Notes: generated from the letters alone by a model not told the origin. A stretch of 64,000 nt of DNA from Amyloporia xantha (GCA_036971615.1 JAYKKR010000022.1:558001-622000), one strand, 5' to 3'; positions 36,379 through 53,398 are shown, counted from the stretch's first letter. Numbers and translations: made by a program.

Positions 36379-37277
36379 ATGGATACCGCTCTTAGTCCTT
36401 GTGTGCGCTGTAGTGGTACTCAGCATACACCCACTGCCTTCCTCATTGAGTGCTGCAAATGTCAGCGTACTTGGCACCACAGTGAGCTGCACGTTCTACT
36501 GTTGCGATCGCTCCCAGTCAACGCTACTCCTCCCGCCGCCCAGCGTGCCACATTCCTCCCATAAGCGAAGCTGAAATTCTACGACGCATCGAAGCTGATG
36601 AGGCTCGACGTAATACGGACGGTCTTGGATCATGGTTATGTCGGCGATGTTCTAAGAAGACTGTGGGCGCGAGATCTACAAGTAACGATAGTCCATTCCT
36701 TGTCTCACAAGCGGCGAAAAGCCATGTATCTAAGCAAGCTAATCCTAACCCGCTTCCAAGAGTGAGAGATCAGACCAAACAAGCATCTCCACAGGTACCA
36801 CCTCCTCATCACGGTATGTGCAATGAATTACCGTCTCCGCTACTGAAATAACTAAGGGATTTATCTGCAATAGTTCCACCACCTGCTGCAAGGAAGACCG
36901 TCGAATTTGACTTTTTGACAGAACAATCTACATTTGGATTGCTCAAACAACCAGATGTATCCAGATTTCCCTCATCACACCAAGGGCATGCTGTATCTCC
37001 CGATCCGAGTACTATCCGCCGAATCGATTTCACCCAGCAGCCCGGCCGCGCCACAAAGTCAACCAAGGTAACCAAGCAGGCGTCCAAGCAGACATTCTCA
37101 GCGAGACAGCATCCCAGAGAGTTAACTGGCTCGCAAATCGATCCCCCTTCCAGGACCGATGTGACTGCACATCCGGTACCCTTACTAGCTCGACCACAGA
37201 TGTCGATACTGCAAGCCAGCGCTAGCCATCCGAATGAGGTCTGTTTGCTAGAAATTTTAGACAATGCCATTCTTTAA
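36379..37277 (+). CDS. PHD-finger protein
   Basis: Three exons (36,379-36,481, 36,544-36,813, 36,874-37,277) give 258 aa with consistent phases. The N-terminal 70 residues form a C4HC3 PHD-type zinc finger: Cys8-x2-Cys11, Cys25-x2-Cys28, His33-x2-Cys36, and a final Cys-x2-Cys in WLCRRC preceded by the usual Trp. The first intron falls inside the finger, between WHH and CH. PHD fingers often read methylated histone H3 tails, so a chromatin role in the nucleus is likely but not shown. The C-terminal 180 residues are low in complexity (Lys, Gln, Pro, Ser) with no other domain. It is the first single-copy gene right of the array. Confidence 0.75.
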
Positions 37278-37300
37278 CACGACCATAGGACTCCAACGAG

Positions 37301-38152
37301 ATGAACAGACCTAGAATCCGGTCGCACACCATGGCATCTTACGATTCATCTTCGTATTCGTCCACCACAGTATCCCGGACGTCTTCCATCGCGACCATCT
37401 CCGACAGCCCTCCACGCCAGCAAGCTTCCCGATCAGTGTCTACACGGACATCAAGAGATCCTTCGTCCGTATCGTCAACCAGCACAATCATGTCCCTCGA
37501 TACAATGGCAGAAAGTCTTGCAATATCTCCCACTCTTCCAGCCATGTCTCCACCACAGACGTCTTTGTCTGGAACCAAAGGAAAAGAGCCCATGCCCAAC
37601 TTCCGCGCTCTCGTCGCCGACCTCAGAGCCTCCGGAAAGCTCAACGGCCCGCCTACACTGGATGACCTTCTGAATGCAGACTTGATATCAGAAGAAGAAG
37701 CAAATGACGAGAGGGGCCTGCAGCGGAACAATATGGCGACCGTAGAGCATGACCTCGCAGAGATGCACGTAGACCAAGACCCGCACGATATTGAGGACCT
37801 ATACGGTCCTCGCGTGACCCCCGGTGTGAGAAGAGTCACGCCGGCACCAGCAGAGTCCAATAATGAGGACTTCTCAGACTCATTGGACGGTGCCCGTGGA
37901 CCTATTCGACGGCTGATCTTCGACTGGCAGGAGCAGCGACACGCGGGCGTCGAGAAGGGGGAGCGCGATGAGTTCGACCGCATGCTTGCGAACAGGGTGC
38001 GGCGCAGCCAGCAGACAGAAGCGGGGAGCAGGCAACCGAGGAAAGGGCAAGCTCGCCGGTTGGGCGCGAAGCACAGACAGAAGATAAACCAGCAGGGGGT
38101 CCAGTTCGTGATTGACGAGTGGCTTCGTGAGCTGAATAGAGCAGACAAGTAG
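37301..38152 (+). CDS. Uncharacterised Ser-rich protein
   Basis: A single-exon ORF of 283 codons starting 24 bp after the PHD-finger gene's stop. An in-frame ATG at 37,331 is an alternative start. The first 90 residues are rich in Ser, Thr and Pro; the middle is acidic. The C-terminal 80 residues are basic and probably helical (EFDRMLANRVRRSQQ ... AKHRQKINQQGV ... EWLRELNRADK). I do not recognise a family. The very short spacing suggests either a compact neighbour with its promoter in the upstream gene or shared transcription. The length of the frame and its codon regularity support a real gene. Confidence 0.6.
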   Translation: MNRPRIRSHTMASYDSSSYSSTTVSRTSSIATISDSPPRQQASRSVSTRTSRDPSSVSSTSTIMSLDTMAESLAISPTLPAMSPPQTSLSGTKGKEPMPNFRALVADLRASGKLNGPPTLDDLLNADLISEEEANDERGLQRNNMATVEHDLAEMHVDQDPHDIEDLYGPRVTPGVRRVTPAPAESNNEDFSDSLDGARGPIRRLIFDWQEQRHAGVEKGERDEFDRMLANRVRRSQQTEAGSRQPRKGQARRLGAKHRQKINQQGVQFVIDEWLRELNRADK

Positions 38153-38429
38153 TCGCTACATAGTCCCTATGCAACCGCTATGGTTGCACCAGTGTCGTGA
38201 GCACAGAATGCGATGTATACTACCCCATAGGTGTGTGAACATGCAGAACTCTAACGATGTTTCACCCGCCAGCCCGTCCAATCAATCAGCAACAGCTGCT
38301 TGTATTATGCCATTGATATAGTCTCCAGGCAAAATCAATCGAGCACATTTCCCATCGCGCTTCATTGAGTGGCAGTCACCAGGAAAGCGCCTCCGCTCCA
38401 TTATACCAGTGGTTCTTCCACCGAATAGT

Positions 38430-38540
38430 CTACCTGTCTCGGAAGAATTTCTCCCAAGACTCGTCGAAAGCAGTCTCGCTCCCACGAAACACCAAATACA
38501 CCCTTAGCAAGCCACTAGAGCTCGTATCAATTGTGGTTGA
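38430..38540 (+). repeat. Degenerate dispersed sequence, copy 2
   Basis: Lies in the 530-bp gap between two genes. Read on the plus strand it gives SKAVSLP, RNTKYTL and SKPLELVS in order, matching the arrangement near 4742-4860 on the minus strand. The DNA similarity includes a shared AAGCCACT block. Probably a relic; function unknown. Confidence 0.35.
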
Positions 38541-38681
38541 AGACAGTTGTTATGATACGCATTTATTTCTGAGGCCGCGAGCTTGCTCAGTAATCGCCCA
38601 GGCGTAAAAATCAATAACCAAATTGTCATCGGATAGATCCAATACAGAATATAACAGAAGTATCAGAGGCGAAGTGAAAGA

Positions 38682-40972
<2,291 letters not shown>

Positions 40973-41269
40973 CAATACAATCCACCGGACGCCGTTACCC
41001 ATGCGGACACTTACATTGTGATCGAGCATGTATCTCGTCTAAAATAAACACATTGATTCTTGTGTCTTGCATTGACCTTCAATGGCATTTGTATGCATCC
41101 ATCGTGCTGGATGGATATATAATGGCGGGCTGTGTGACATCTGTGACTCCTCTGGTTTCGAGCTTTAGGCGCCTCCCCGCCACGCCTTACGCGCCCCCTC
41201 CTCGTTTGCAGTGTTCCACCACTTTCACACCGTCGCGTAGAGTCGAGCCATTGGTGTACATCCCCCACC

Positions 41270-44026
<2,757 letters not shown>

Positions 44027-44916
44027 GTCTGTTCTTATTCGTCGAGTTTGCTTTGCTTTGTCGCACGATTTGCCTCCAGAATTGTACACTGTAGCGTTTA
44101 CGTTTACGAACTACTATCATCATCCTCTTGATCGTTTATGTGTGTCGACGTGATTCCCAACGAAGTATATCCACTCATGAGCGTCTCGTCAAGACCAGCA
44201 GCTGTACATTGTTTACGCGATGCACCCTGGGCATATCCGCGAGTGTCATTTACAGGATTTTCTGGTTCTGTAAATATCTACGTTTTGGAGTAAGGTTGGC
44301 GTGATACCCTGCGACCGGTTATGTCGTGACAACGTGACCCACAATCACATAATGTGTCCCGAGTCAATGCCGCCATCTGTACTACCGGAGAGGGTCTTCC
44401 ATACAATATTTATCCTCCTATGAGTCTGACGTCCTGATATCCTGCGCTGAACGGAAAATATAAGTGATTGCGGTCTGGACAGCCGCCAGAGCGCTCAGGA
44501 GAGGTGACCGCCAACTACTACGGTTGCCAAAAGAGGCGATGAAGTTCAATCGGCGAGCTGCTGCCGACGTGTCTCCGCGACGGTCCCTTCAGCTGGGTTC
44601 AACAAAGTCGATCGCCAAGTCAGGTCAGGCTTCAACTATCTTATCCTTCTTGCATATATCCCACTAACATGTCATGTATACAGGACATTCACACTCACTA
44701 TTGGCTCGAGTGCTATCATCTGCAGGAATTGTGGACGGAAAGCCTGAGGAATCCTCGTAAGCACAGCTCACCGACTACTTGGCCTCTAGTCGCAGTTTGT
44801 GATATGTTAAATCTCTCTATCTTTCACTGCACTATTTCCCTTCTGCCATAGACTACAGTGAGAGGTATCTCCTACCCTTTCCTTCGCCCACCTCGTAATC
44901 TGGATAGCAGGATATC
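44027..44916. other. Intergenic region with a possible small spliced ORF
   Basis: About 890 bp between CUL1 and RTT109. An ATG at 44,539 opens a short frame (KFNRRAAADVSPRRSLQLG...) that can be spliced over an intron ending TATACAG to about 55 codons in total. No family is recognised, and it could equally be 5' leader sequence of RTT109. Support is weak, so it is not called as a gene. Confidence 0.35.
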
Positions 44917-46494
44917 ATGAATCTTAGGGACCAACTGCTGGCATCTCTCGCGGACCTTCCTGGAACACGTGAATTTCATGTCCATGTTCTGGTCTCGTCA
45001 CCTCGTAAACGTTCAGACCTATTCCCCTATGCCCATCCTCGCCCACGAGCATATCTGCAGGATATCCTTGTTCTCCTCTCGGAACAAACCACCCCAGATT
45101 CTTCCCGTGTTCTAGTCTCTGCCATAGAAGCGTCTTTCTACAACATTCCTGCATCCTCATGCGGCATTCTGTATATCTCCAAGGTTGATTCATCTGGCCA
45201 TGCTATGAAGCCGTCTCCAACTGCCTCTCTGGTGAAGGGCCTTCTGAAATTCTACGCTGATCCTCTCACCAGGCCCGTACATGTGGATACTCTGTGGATC
45301 CAGCTATTTGCAAGAGCGCAGAGTCAGTACTTATTCCCGAATTCTGCCGACTTTGCTGGGAAGCGACCTCTGGCGGATATTCAGCTTTGTGTTTGGTGGA
45401 AGCGCCTCTTGTCTGATGTCGCTGCGGATTTAGCCTCGCGAGAGCAAGATAAGTTGAAGGCCAGGTTGTATTATGTTCTTCCTGGCCTCAACGAATTAGA
45501 GGCTGTACACTCGCTCAATGCCAGTCACTCGGTTCCGCTGTCCGACGGTGGGACGAGTCTACCATGGATCTACAGTCATCATTATTCTCAGTCCGATATC
45601 CCTCTTCCTTGTCCTAGCGGTAAAGACAACGCCCACTCCAATCTGGGACATTTTATCCCATCATTCGACGATGACCCTAAATCACGATTCATGGATGAGA
45701 TAGCGCACACCACGAACGTTGGTGGCGTGAGTTCTCCGAAGCAAAAGCGGCCCAGAGCAAGTAGCCATGCACGAGCTGCCAGCGATAGGGTCCCCGAAAA
45801 GGCTGCTCCAGACGATGGTGGAGATGAGGACGGAATACAGGGGGAACTAAGCAAAGTGACTCCGGATGAGTTCTGGGAGCGCATGTCATTCCGTCAGGAA
45901 TGCATCTCTGGGATAGTCACAGCGTTCTTCGCGGTCGGTCTCCATACAGTCAGCCCACATACCACGGAAGCATCTACGATATCTGCTCCCTCCCCGCTCG
46001 CTCCTCAGCCCGGTCAAGTCTCTCCACGGATGGTCAGACGCATCGTAGCGACGCTGCTGAACCACCACGAGTTCTCCAGCACCGAACGTGCAGTACGTGC
46101 GACGGAAACGCTGGAGGAAGCAATAAAGGGCCTATGTGAAGACCTAGCGCGTATACCTTCCTCATCTGCTGTATCTGTCCGACACATAGAGCGCATGTCC
46201 ACGCCAGAGCCGGGGCCGGGAAGTGCAATGCTTGAGGTGCCATGCACTCCGCCACGTCGCACTGGAGGACAAGCGTACGTTCCTGACATTTCGCCTAATC
46301 CTTTTCCTGAACCGGTGGCGTCTCTGGAGACATATCGTTCCTTTATCTATGGCGAGGTCAATGTCAGCAATCCCCCATTATCCCCGAGAAAGGAGGCGAA
46401 CAATGCAAGCCAGGAGGCGGGTGGTAGCAGTGACAAACCAGGGCCGCAGGTCACCATGTTGACGGTGCGGAAAAAGCGGAAGGCCCCATCATGA
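44917..46494 (+). CDS. RTT109: Histone acetyltransferase Rtt109 (KAT11)
   Basis: Fungal-specific acetyltransferase that modifies newly made histone H3 (Lys56 in yeast) with histone chaperones, supporting genome stability. Single exon of 525 codons. The start region LRDQLLASLADLPGTREFHVHVLVSSP, LFPYAHPRPRAYLQDILVLLSEQ, the WWKRLLSDVA helix, and the signature NLGHFIPSFDDDPKSRFMDEIA all match the family; this last block holds the conserved Asp pair near the active site. VTPDEFWERMSFRQECISGIVTAFF continues the domain, so the catalytic part ends near residue 350. The C-terminal 170 residues are low-complexity and finish with a basic KKRKAPS, a likely nuclear signal. The frame is intact. Confidence 0.93.
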   Translation: MNLRDQLLASLADLPGTREFHVHVLVSSPRKRSDLFPYAHPRPRAYLQDILVLLSEQTTPDSSRVLVSAIEASFYNIPASSCGILYISKVDSSGHAMKPSPTASLVKGLLKFYADPLTRPVHVDTLWIQLFARAQSQYLFPNSADFAGKRPLADIQLCVWWKRLLSDVAADLASREQDKLKARLYYVLPGLNELEAVHSLNASHSVPLSDGGTSLPWIYSHHYSQSDIPLPCPSGKDNAHSNLGHFIPSFDDDPKSRFMDEIAHTTNVGGVSSPKQKRPRASSHARAASDRVPEKAAPDDGGDEDGIQGELSKVTPDEFWERMSFRQECISGIVTAFFAVGLHTVSPHTTEASTISAPSPLAPQPGQVSPRMVRRIVATLLNHHEFSSTERAVRATETLEEAIKGLCEDLARIPSSSAVSVRHIERMSTPEPGPGSAMLEVPCTPPRRTGGQAYVPDISPNPFPEPVASLETYRSFIYGEVNVSNPPLSPRKEANNASQEAGGSSDKPGPQVTMLTVRKKRKAPS

Positions 46495-48289
46495 TTCCAA
46501 GAGTGGCAATATTGGTATGTTTTTTGCCATTTCCTTACCAGGCACACAGCTGACCTCGCTGACTTACGATTTGGCCCTCCGCTCGCAGTACCTGTTGCTC
46601 AATCTGGAGAGTGTTGTAGCTTGCTCCTTCTTGATCCGCTTTCGATCCACGGGTATACACCGATGTGAAGGTGTGGTCCTTGTTCCTATATATATGATTT
46701 TGATTTACGCGACTTCCATGAACGGGATGCTCTTTGTTTCGTACAAGATGTTCGTTTTTCATGAGTCCTGTGCCAGATTTTTGGATTAATCAGCCGGACT
46801 ATTACACAACCAGAAGAAAGGAAGTCCATCGACGTCTCTCTCGCCTCAAGCAATGTGTCCGATGCTGGTCACGAGACCGGATGTAGGTGGATTATGGAGA
46901 CAGCACGAGGATACAGTACCGATTCGAGGGCGTACCGAAAGGCGTCACTTTCCCAAGCTGAAACCCGACGCATGCTCTACGGCGGATCTATTGCGAGTGG
47001 TCCGATAGCCCATTGGACCAGAATTTCTCGGTCCTTATAGGCCTGAACGACGGAATGCCGTCTGTGCTTCGGACTGCTGGACTTACGAGGGAGAAGGCCG
47101 CCATCGATCTGGTGGTTTGTGCATTCGAGTAAGTGCCCGTCAAGCTCAAGCTCGGCGTGAGGTGTCAGGCCAACCGAAGAAAGGGCCGTGGTTCCGTCGG
47201 TTCTTTCATGTAGATCACCGTTGCGGATCAGGCATGAGCATGTATCATTCTTACCCGACGTGCAGTATGTCTACAAGACGACAACGCATGACAAGACGCA
47301 TCTCATCCAGCTAGACGTACCAGACTTGATGATATCTCCCGCTGGTCCGCAGAACCCCGAGGGACAGGAAGTGCTGTCATGCGATAGATACCGACGGGCT
47401 CCCAAAGAAGGACGGACGAAGTTGGGAGAGGCCATGTGAAGCCTAGCGTGGTGAGTTCGGCTTGTTATGGTGGTGTGGTATCGAAGACATGGCTCTGACG
47501 TTCGTGTCGTCTTCTTCGTCCATTATGGGGTACCTTCAGCGGCCCAGTCTGGGCTGTCGATAGCCGAGTCAATCTCAAACTCTCAGCTCGGCCGGCCTCC
47601 AGTTGGGTACAAAAGTAGCCCTTACGTCGTCGTTTCTTCATGCACCTGATTCCTCGCTTTCAGCGACTGTCATGCCTCGTTGTGATATGGGTACCTAGCA
47701 GAGGGGAAAGATATACTATTTATAAGCCGGACTCGGATCCAATAGCAGAAAGACTGATGCAGGTTTTGAGATGGCAGATGCAAGGCAGATGTATCGTTAT
47801 GTGTACACGAGCTTCACGCCCGGGAACCGCACGCGATGGGCCGCGCTATGTCTGTCAATATTGCTGATGTTGCTGGCACGTCGCGGCCAGGGGAGGGTAT
47901 AGGATGGACCTTGTGGAAGCATTCTTGGTGTACAGACGGGCCACGTTGAGCACCGGAATGCTATGTAGCGAATGCACTGTTTCATGTCTGTTTTTTGTGG
48001 CCGGCTAAGCGGAGGAAACATCCACGGCCTGAAGCCGAATATGAGAAGTCAGATGGGCGAAGCGAACCTTGTATAATTGACGGCTTCCTATCTGTTGGAT
48101 TCCATTTCTGATCAATTCCATCCAAGTCTCTGGTCGTCCGTCACCACCGCCGGTTCTATCACTCCTCCTCCATCCTCCATCCAGTCCGCCGCCCTGGCCG
48201 CGCACGTATGCCCTCCGTCCTCCCCTCGTGCTGTCTCTGAGCCTCCTGCTGCTGGTCAACGCCCTGACTCGCCAACGGAACAATTTCCT
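46495..48289. other. Gene-poor interval with an orphan ORF
   Basis: About 1.8 kb. The left 250 bp is probably RTT109 3' UTR. An open frame at 47,188-47,439 (plus strand) includes YVYKTTTHDKTHLIQLDVPD and PAGPQNPEGQE, which look protein-like but match no family I know; nearby frames are broken. The right 210 bp is open in frame with the next gene (from 48,077) but lacks an ATG there. Confidence 0.4.
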
Positions 48290-50629
48290 ATGTCAGCGAA
48301 GCGAGACGAGATGGCCACTCAGCCCCCCCAATCGTTGCCTTCGTTCGCGCAGGCTTTCAACTCGCCCTCTCTGAGCAGACTTCCCGCGAGTAATAATGCA
48401 CTGCCGCCGATACATCGTCTCGCCTCGCCTCATGCGTCTGCGCGTCATTCTCCTTCAGCCCGTGTTTCACCACCGCGCGGCGATGAATCGAGGCAGAATA
48501 ATAGGAAACGCCTGCACATAGAGTCTTTGCCTGGTGACGGACATGATGGCGATTCCGAGTCAGAGTGAGTAGCTCTAAATACTCTGCGCGTCGTCTTTGA
48601 CCATGCCGATGTACTCAGCGGCCACCGATCTCCTCGGACGGTGCGCATCAAAGAAGAGACAGATCACGATGCCCTGCCCTCTACCTCCTTTGAAGTGCGG
48701 CCAGCACCCCTTTCACAAGACACGCAGGAAGAGACAAGCACGCCGGCACCGTCTGACGCGAGGCCCTCGCCCTCGAAACGACGACGTGTCACGATCAGTG
48801 GCATCTCTCATCCTATCAATACAGACGTCAAGAATAATGCATCAGACAGTGTCAACAATGTTTCGCCTGTGGTGATGGGGTTAACAATCATGCGCGACGA
48901 CCCGGCTGCTCTAGAGCAAGTACGCTCCATGCTAACAATAAAGCAGAAGCAAAAGGAGCTTATTGAACAAAGAAGAGGCAGCACCGCTTCTATTTTGTCC
49001 ACTGCGCCACCCACGGTGAATGTAGTTAATGCCCCTCCACCCTCTGACGACCGCCAGATGTCGTTAAAGGGCCCCCCACCAGGACGAGTGGGCGGCCGTA
49101 GTCCAAATTTACCTCCGAGCTCCTCAGATCGTCGTCGTTCTATTGCCACCGCATCGTCCGCAGCACCGCCGAATAACCCGGGTAGCTCGCATACGCGACA
49201 CCCCAGCCCCAGTACGCTTATCGGCGCTACCCAGCAGCCGCTCCCACACCCGTCCGCGCCTTCCGACCCCCCGACCTTCGTCCACATACCCAACACCTCT
49301 GTCGCGCCGCACGCACTTCCCGCGCCTCCCATCAGTTTCGCACACCGTCGGGCAGGACGTCAATTCGGGGGAGCGAAGGGCAAGCCCGCCGACATCGTCA
49401 TCAGCCCGCGAGGGCCGCAATCAGAGAACCTGCAGCCCGTCATCCAGAGCGCGCCGCCAATCCCCCGCGCGGAGCACCAAGGCCCATCTGGGCGGTATCC
49501 TGGCATGGCGCTGCCCAGTCTACCGCAGCTTGGCGGGCCTGTACACAGGTACACGGCAAGCCGAGTGCCTCCCACGCCTACAAGGTTGGGCATGCCTCGC
49601 AGTGCGGCAGCAGGTCAGATGGCACAGCCGTCTATCAGTGGGCGGGTAGCGCACTCTCCGTCCAACGCTTCCATTCCTATCGCGACGACGCTCGTGCCCC
49701 CGACGCCGGCGACGCTCCATAACCCTGGCTACTCTGGCGAAAAATCCGCGTTCCTCGCGCCGTTCGAGATGTTCTACGATGCACTAGCGGACTCGAAGCA
49801 ACTGAAGAGCTGGCTCGGCGAACAGCTGCAGAAGTCGCATTCGCTCACTCTGTCGCTCCAGCGCCAGCAGGAACACATGGAGGAGATCGTGAACGCTGCG
49901 GTCGAGAGGCGAGTTGCGGCTATGCGGGAAGACATCCATCTCCTCCATCGAAAGGTGGAGGAGCTGGAGCAGGCCCTGCACCGCGCACATGCGCCGAACC
50001 AGAGCTACAGTCCGTCCACAGGATCCATCAAGGGCAAGGGCAAGGCCAATGGCATACCTCCCGTCCCGACCGCGCCTGAGACGTACACCTTCCCTCCGGT
50101 GGATCCGCACCTCCGGCGGCCCGAGCCTATCAGACGGATGCCGTCACCCACCGAGCTCGAGAGCCGCAGCTTCCCAAATTCGCAGACGGCGTCGCCCGTC
50201 TCGTTCGACATCGGCCGGCGGCTGTCTGTCTCTGCCATCCGGCATGATCCCCGCTCGCCTGTCGGCGCTGCCGCGGAGGGCATGCCGCCTGCACGGAAGC
50301 CGTTCAACGTGCGAGAACGCGAGCTGCAGGGGCCCGGCTATCATCCGCCCTCGGCCGCGCACGCGAGCCGAGATAATCGGTCGCCCAAGGCAGGTCTCCA
50401 TTCATCGTCGCGTAGCCATCTGCACCCTTCGGAAGATGCGGCTGCAGCGCGACGTGCGCCTTTGCAGCGGGGCTCACAGGAGGGATTCCAGTATCGAGAG
50501 GGTAAGGGGTCGCCGGCCTCCAGCGACGGGAGACCAGAGGGAGCGCTCGCGCCTCCGCCCCCACGGAGGGAAACTGCGTATGTGTCGCCGTCGGGCAGCC
50601 ATGCTCGTTCGCCCATGGACGATGGCTGA
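48290..50629 (+). CDS. Large disordered coiled-coil protein, uncharacterised
   Basis: Two exons (48,290-48,564 and 48,619-50,629) give 761 aa; the 54-bp intron has good GTGAGT and CAG ends and restores the frame. Most of the protein is Pro/Ser-rich and disordered. Two parts look structured: a segment near residues 150-190 (GLTIMRDDPAALEQVRSMLT followed by IKQKQKELIEQRR) and a longer coiled coil near residues 465-540 (FEMFYDALADSKQLKSWLGE ... QQEHMEEIVNAAVERRVAAMRE ... LHRKVEELEQALHRAH). A KRRRV motif early on may be a nuclear signal. The frame stays open upstream to 48,077 without ATG, so 48,290 is the first usable start. No named family recognised; likely a conserved basidiomycete protein. 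Confidence 0.75.
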
Positions 50630-51291
50630 CGCGGAAGAGGAAACGGTTCGTTTGAAAATGTTCACCACGAGCTCACGTCGGACTCAGTTTTGGGCCTTTG
50701 TTGTCGGTGGCAAGTGTATATTACCGCATGTCGTGCAGAATGCCTTCTTGAAGTTGTTCTTTTCCGTCCCATCCCCTTCCAACCCGCTCGTGCTGCACCC
50801 TCTCATCCTCTTTTCCGTTGTCGTTTTCTTGATGCTGCGTCCGCTTGCTTTCCCGTCGGTCCCCGTCGCTGTGTATTGCATGACAATGTACCAGTACGCA
50901 TCAACTGTCAAGAAATTCCTTTCGATGTCTTATTTTTCAGCCGTACCGTCGCTGCCAGTGGCAGATACGCTTGTGGGATGTTGAATATAGTAAAGACATG
51001 CTAGTGGCAAGGCCATTTGAATAAAGTAATCCGTTTTGGAATTTCTTACGTGATCAAGATTTGGCAGCAATGACGCAACACGATTTGCGGGCGTCAGGCT
51101 CGACGCGAGGCGGCTTGGGCTCGGGCTCGAAATAGCAGTCTCTGTAATCAGTCTGTAATCCCGTCGGCTAGAGGGAGAGCCTCTGAATAATACGCGAGCT
51201 TCCAGTCAGGGGCCGCGCGCAACCCTCATTAATCCTACACGGTATGATTCCCCGCCTCCCCGCCGTCACTCGCGCTCTTTCACAACGTAAC
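50630..51291. other. Intergenic region
   Basis: Holds the 3' UTR of the disordered-protein gene and the promoter of the glutathione transferase. Near 51,130-51,160 the word CAGTCTGTAATC recurs, a short direct repeat of no clear meaning. Nothing else supported. Confidence 0.45.
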
Positions 51292-52347
51292 ATGTCTCTA
51301 GCGACCTCTTCAACCACGAAGCCGTTCTTGTTTTACACCGGCCCTACGCCCAACGGCCGTAAAGTGTCCATATTGCTCGAGGAGCTGAAAGCGGTGTACG
51401 GGGTAGACTACGAGTGAGTATGATATTTTATTGCTTACATGCACGCTGACGTTGAATTGATACCGACCCGTTCCCCGCCGCTGCTTCGGCGCATGGAAGA
51501 GTGTACCCGATAGACATCTCGAAGAACACGCAGAAGGAGCCCTGGTTCATCGAGCTCAACCCGAACGGACGCATCCCCGTCCTCGTCGACAGGGCCCGGT
51601 CCAACTTCACCGTCTTCGAGACCGCCGCCATCATGCTGTATCTGGAGCAGCACTATGACACGCAGCTCAAATTCTCATTCGACCCGGCCACGAGCCCCAA
51701 CGACTACAGCGAGATGCTGCAGTGGATGTTTTTCACCGTGAGTTGGACATAGGAATTCTAATGTACCGCTGACGTCATTGAAAATCATGATGGGCGGGTA
51801 GCATGGGGGAATCGGGCCTATGCAAGGCCAAGGTAGGCGATGCGTCGCGCGGCTTCCGCGTCGACAACCACTCACATTCCGTCTCTAGCGAACCACTTTG
51901 TGCGTTTCGCCCCAGAGGACATCCCGTACGCGAAGAAACGTGAGTGGCTTGCCCTAGCATTTAGCGAATGCTAAGACTGTCTAGGCTACCTGGACGAGAC
52001 GAAGCGTCTGTACGGAGTCCTGGACATTCGCCTCGCTGGCAGAGACTGGCTGGCAGGTCCCGGGCGCGGGACGTACAGCGTCGCTGACATGAACGCCTTC
52101 CCATGGTGCGTAATCCACGTGCCATGATCGTCGCAGCCATCTGAACCGCTCTACGCGCACGCGTCCCGCTCCGCAGGGTGAACGCGCATGCGTTCTGCGG
52201 GATCGAAACGCTCGACGAGTGGCCGCACGTCAAGGTACGAATAATCGCACGGTAACGGATGGCGGTGGTTGCTGACTCGCTATTCAGGCGTGGATCGCCC
52301 GCCAGGCGGGGCGGCCTGCGGTTAAAGCGGGTATGGAAGTGCCTTAG
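51292..52347 (+). CDS. Glutathione S-transferase, Ure2p-like
   Basis: Conjugates or reduces substrates with glutathione, usually in the cytosol. Seven exons (51,292-51,413, 51,500-51,737, 51,802-51,832, 51,889-51,939, 51,985-52,105, 52,177-52,234, 52,288-52,347) sum to 227 codons. The thioredoxin-like N-terminal domain shows [44 protein letters not shown] (cis-Pro loop) and [15 protein letters not shown] (the Glu-Ser/Thr pair for glutathione). The helical C-terminal domain has [40 protein letters not shown] and ends AVKAGMEVP, as in fungal Ure2-like GSTs. An in-frame upstream ATG at 51,244 would add 16 residues rich in Arg (MIPRLPAVTRALSQRN), resembling a mitochondrial presequence, so a second form is possible. 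Confidence 0.92.
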
Positions 52348-53398
52348 GTTGACCTTAGGACGACAGCGTTGGATGGAGCTCCATGTGGGAGTATCAGCAG
52401 CTCTGAGGGACGGATCGATCACTTCTTCGCGGTCTTGCGCCCCACATGAGAAAATCAACCTGGGTTAGACATGATCATGGGACATCTCCACTCCATACCA
52501 TAGGGTAGACACGAGCTATCAGCTGAAGCGACGTAGACGTCGTCGTATTACAGCGCTTCCATTGCCTGATTGCTCGCAGTACTGTCCAAGTCGTCAGTAG
52601 TCGAAACAGAAGGTGCAAGTCGCCCTCCTGTATGTCCGTCAGCAAATTGCTCGCTGTGTGACTGTGCTACGAGTACACAGTGAGGGGCGGTCGTGCCTGC
52701 AAATTTGCGTCATGGTGTCGAAGATGAGATGACTGGACAAATACACGTCCAGGTGCCTGCTCCTGATCAGCAATAAATGACGCACGCAGATCCCACCGCC
52801 GAAGTACTGCCTTGAGCCGCCAGCAGACAGACAAATATCCTCGGATGTGCCGTGTCTTCCGCCATTCGTTCTCGATGACCCATTTACATTGCGCGCTCGC
52901 GCTCGAACGCCCAATTCTAAACGCACAGCGGTTGCATGCAAGCTCCGACTGCTCGGCGCTGACCACTAGCGCCGCGACCGCGGATCATGCGAGCACATAC
53001 AGGCCAAGGAAGCCATATCGAACATTCGAGCCTGAGCAAGACACAACATACAACACACGCGTTGTGTGTACAATACATGTGAACTATATTCAGCACGGTT
53101 CAAATCCCATAAGATCATCGGCGATGCGCCCTTGATACGGACGACATCAGTACGTCATGGAGGGGAACGACAGTTCGGCGGAAACGACGTACCATATACA
53201 CTGGAAGAACCGAGCGGCCAAACCGACTCGGGTGAAATAAATAATTGACTGGGAATTGAGGATGGGCTGGCAGCGCACAGCGCATACTTCGAGAAACTGG
53301 CAGCGCATGCGAGAAAGGTCAGAGAATGTCTTCGGAAGAACATCGCGAAGTGCCCGCACTGGTACAAATCGCGGTCGCTGGCGGGGGAGGTGAGCAGT
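52348..53398. other. Intergenic region, no gene supported
   Basis: About 1 kb between the GST and a minus-strand gene. Several open frames exist but none has protein-like composition or splice support. A GGTTCAAATCCC word at 53,097 resembles a tRNA T-loop, but no cloverleaf can be formed around it. Confidence 0.45.

Noticed and set aside
37339..38148. Minus-strand 269-codon ORF
   Set aside because: Antisense shadow of the Ser-rich plus-strand gene; composition dominated by Arg, Ser and Cys.
49914..50984. 356-codon plus-strand ORF
   Set aside because: It overlaps the disordered coiled-coil gene in another frame and is Arg-rich shadow sequence.
53080..53130. tRNA-like GGTTCAAATCCC word
   Set aside because: No matching acceptor stem about 70 nt upstream and no D or anticodon arm can be drawn; a chance T-loop word.
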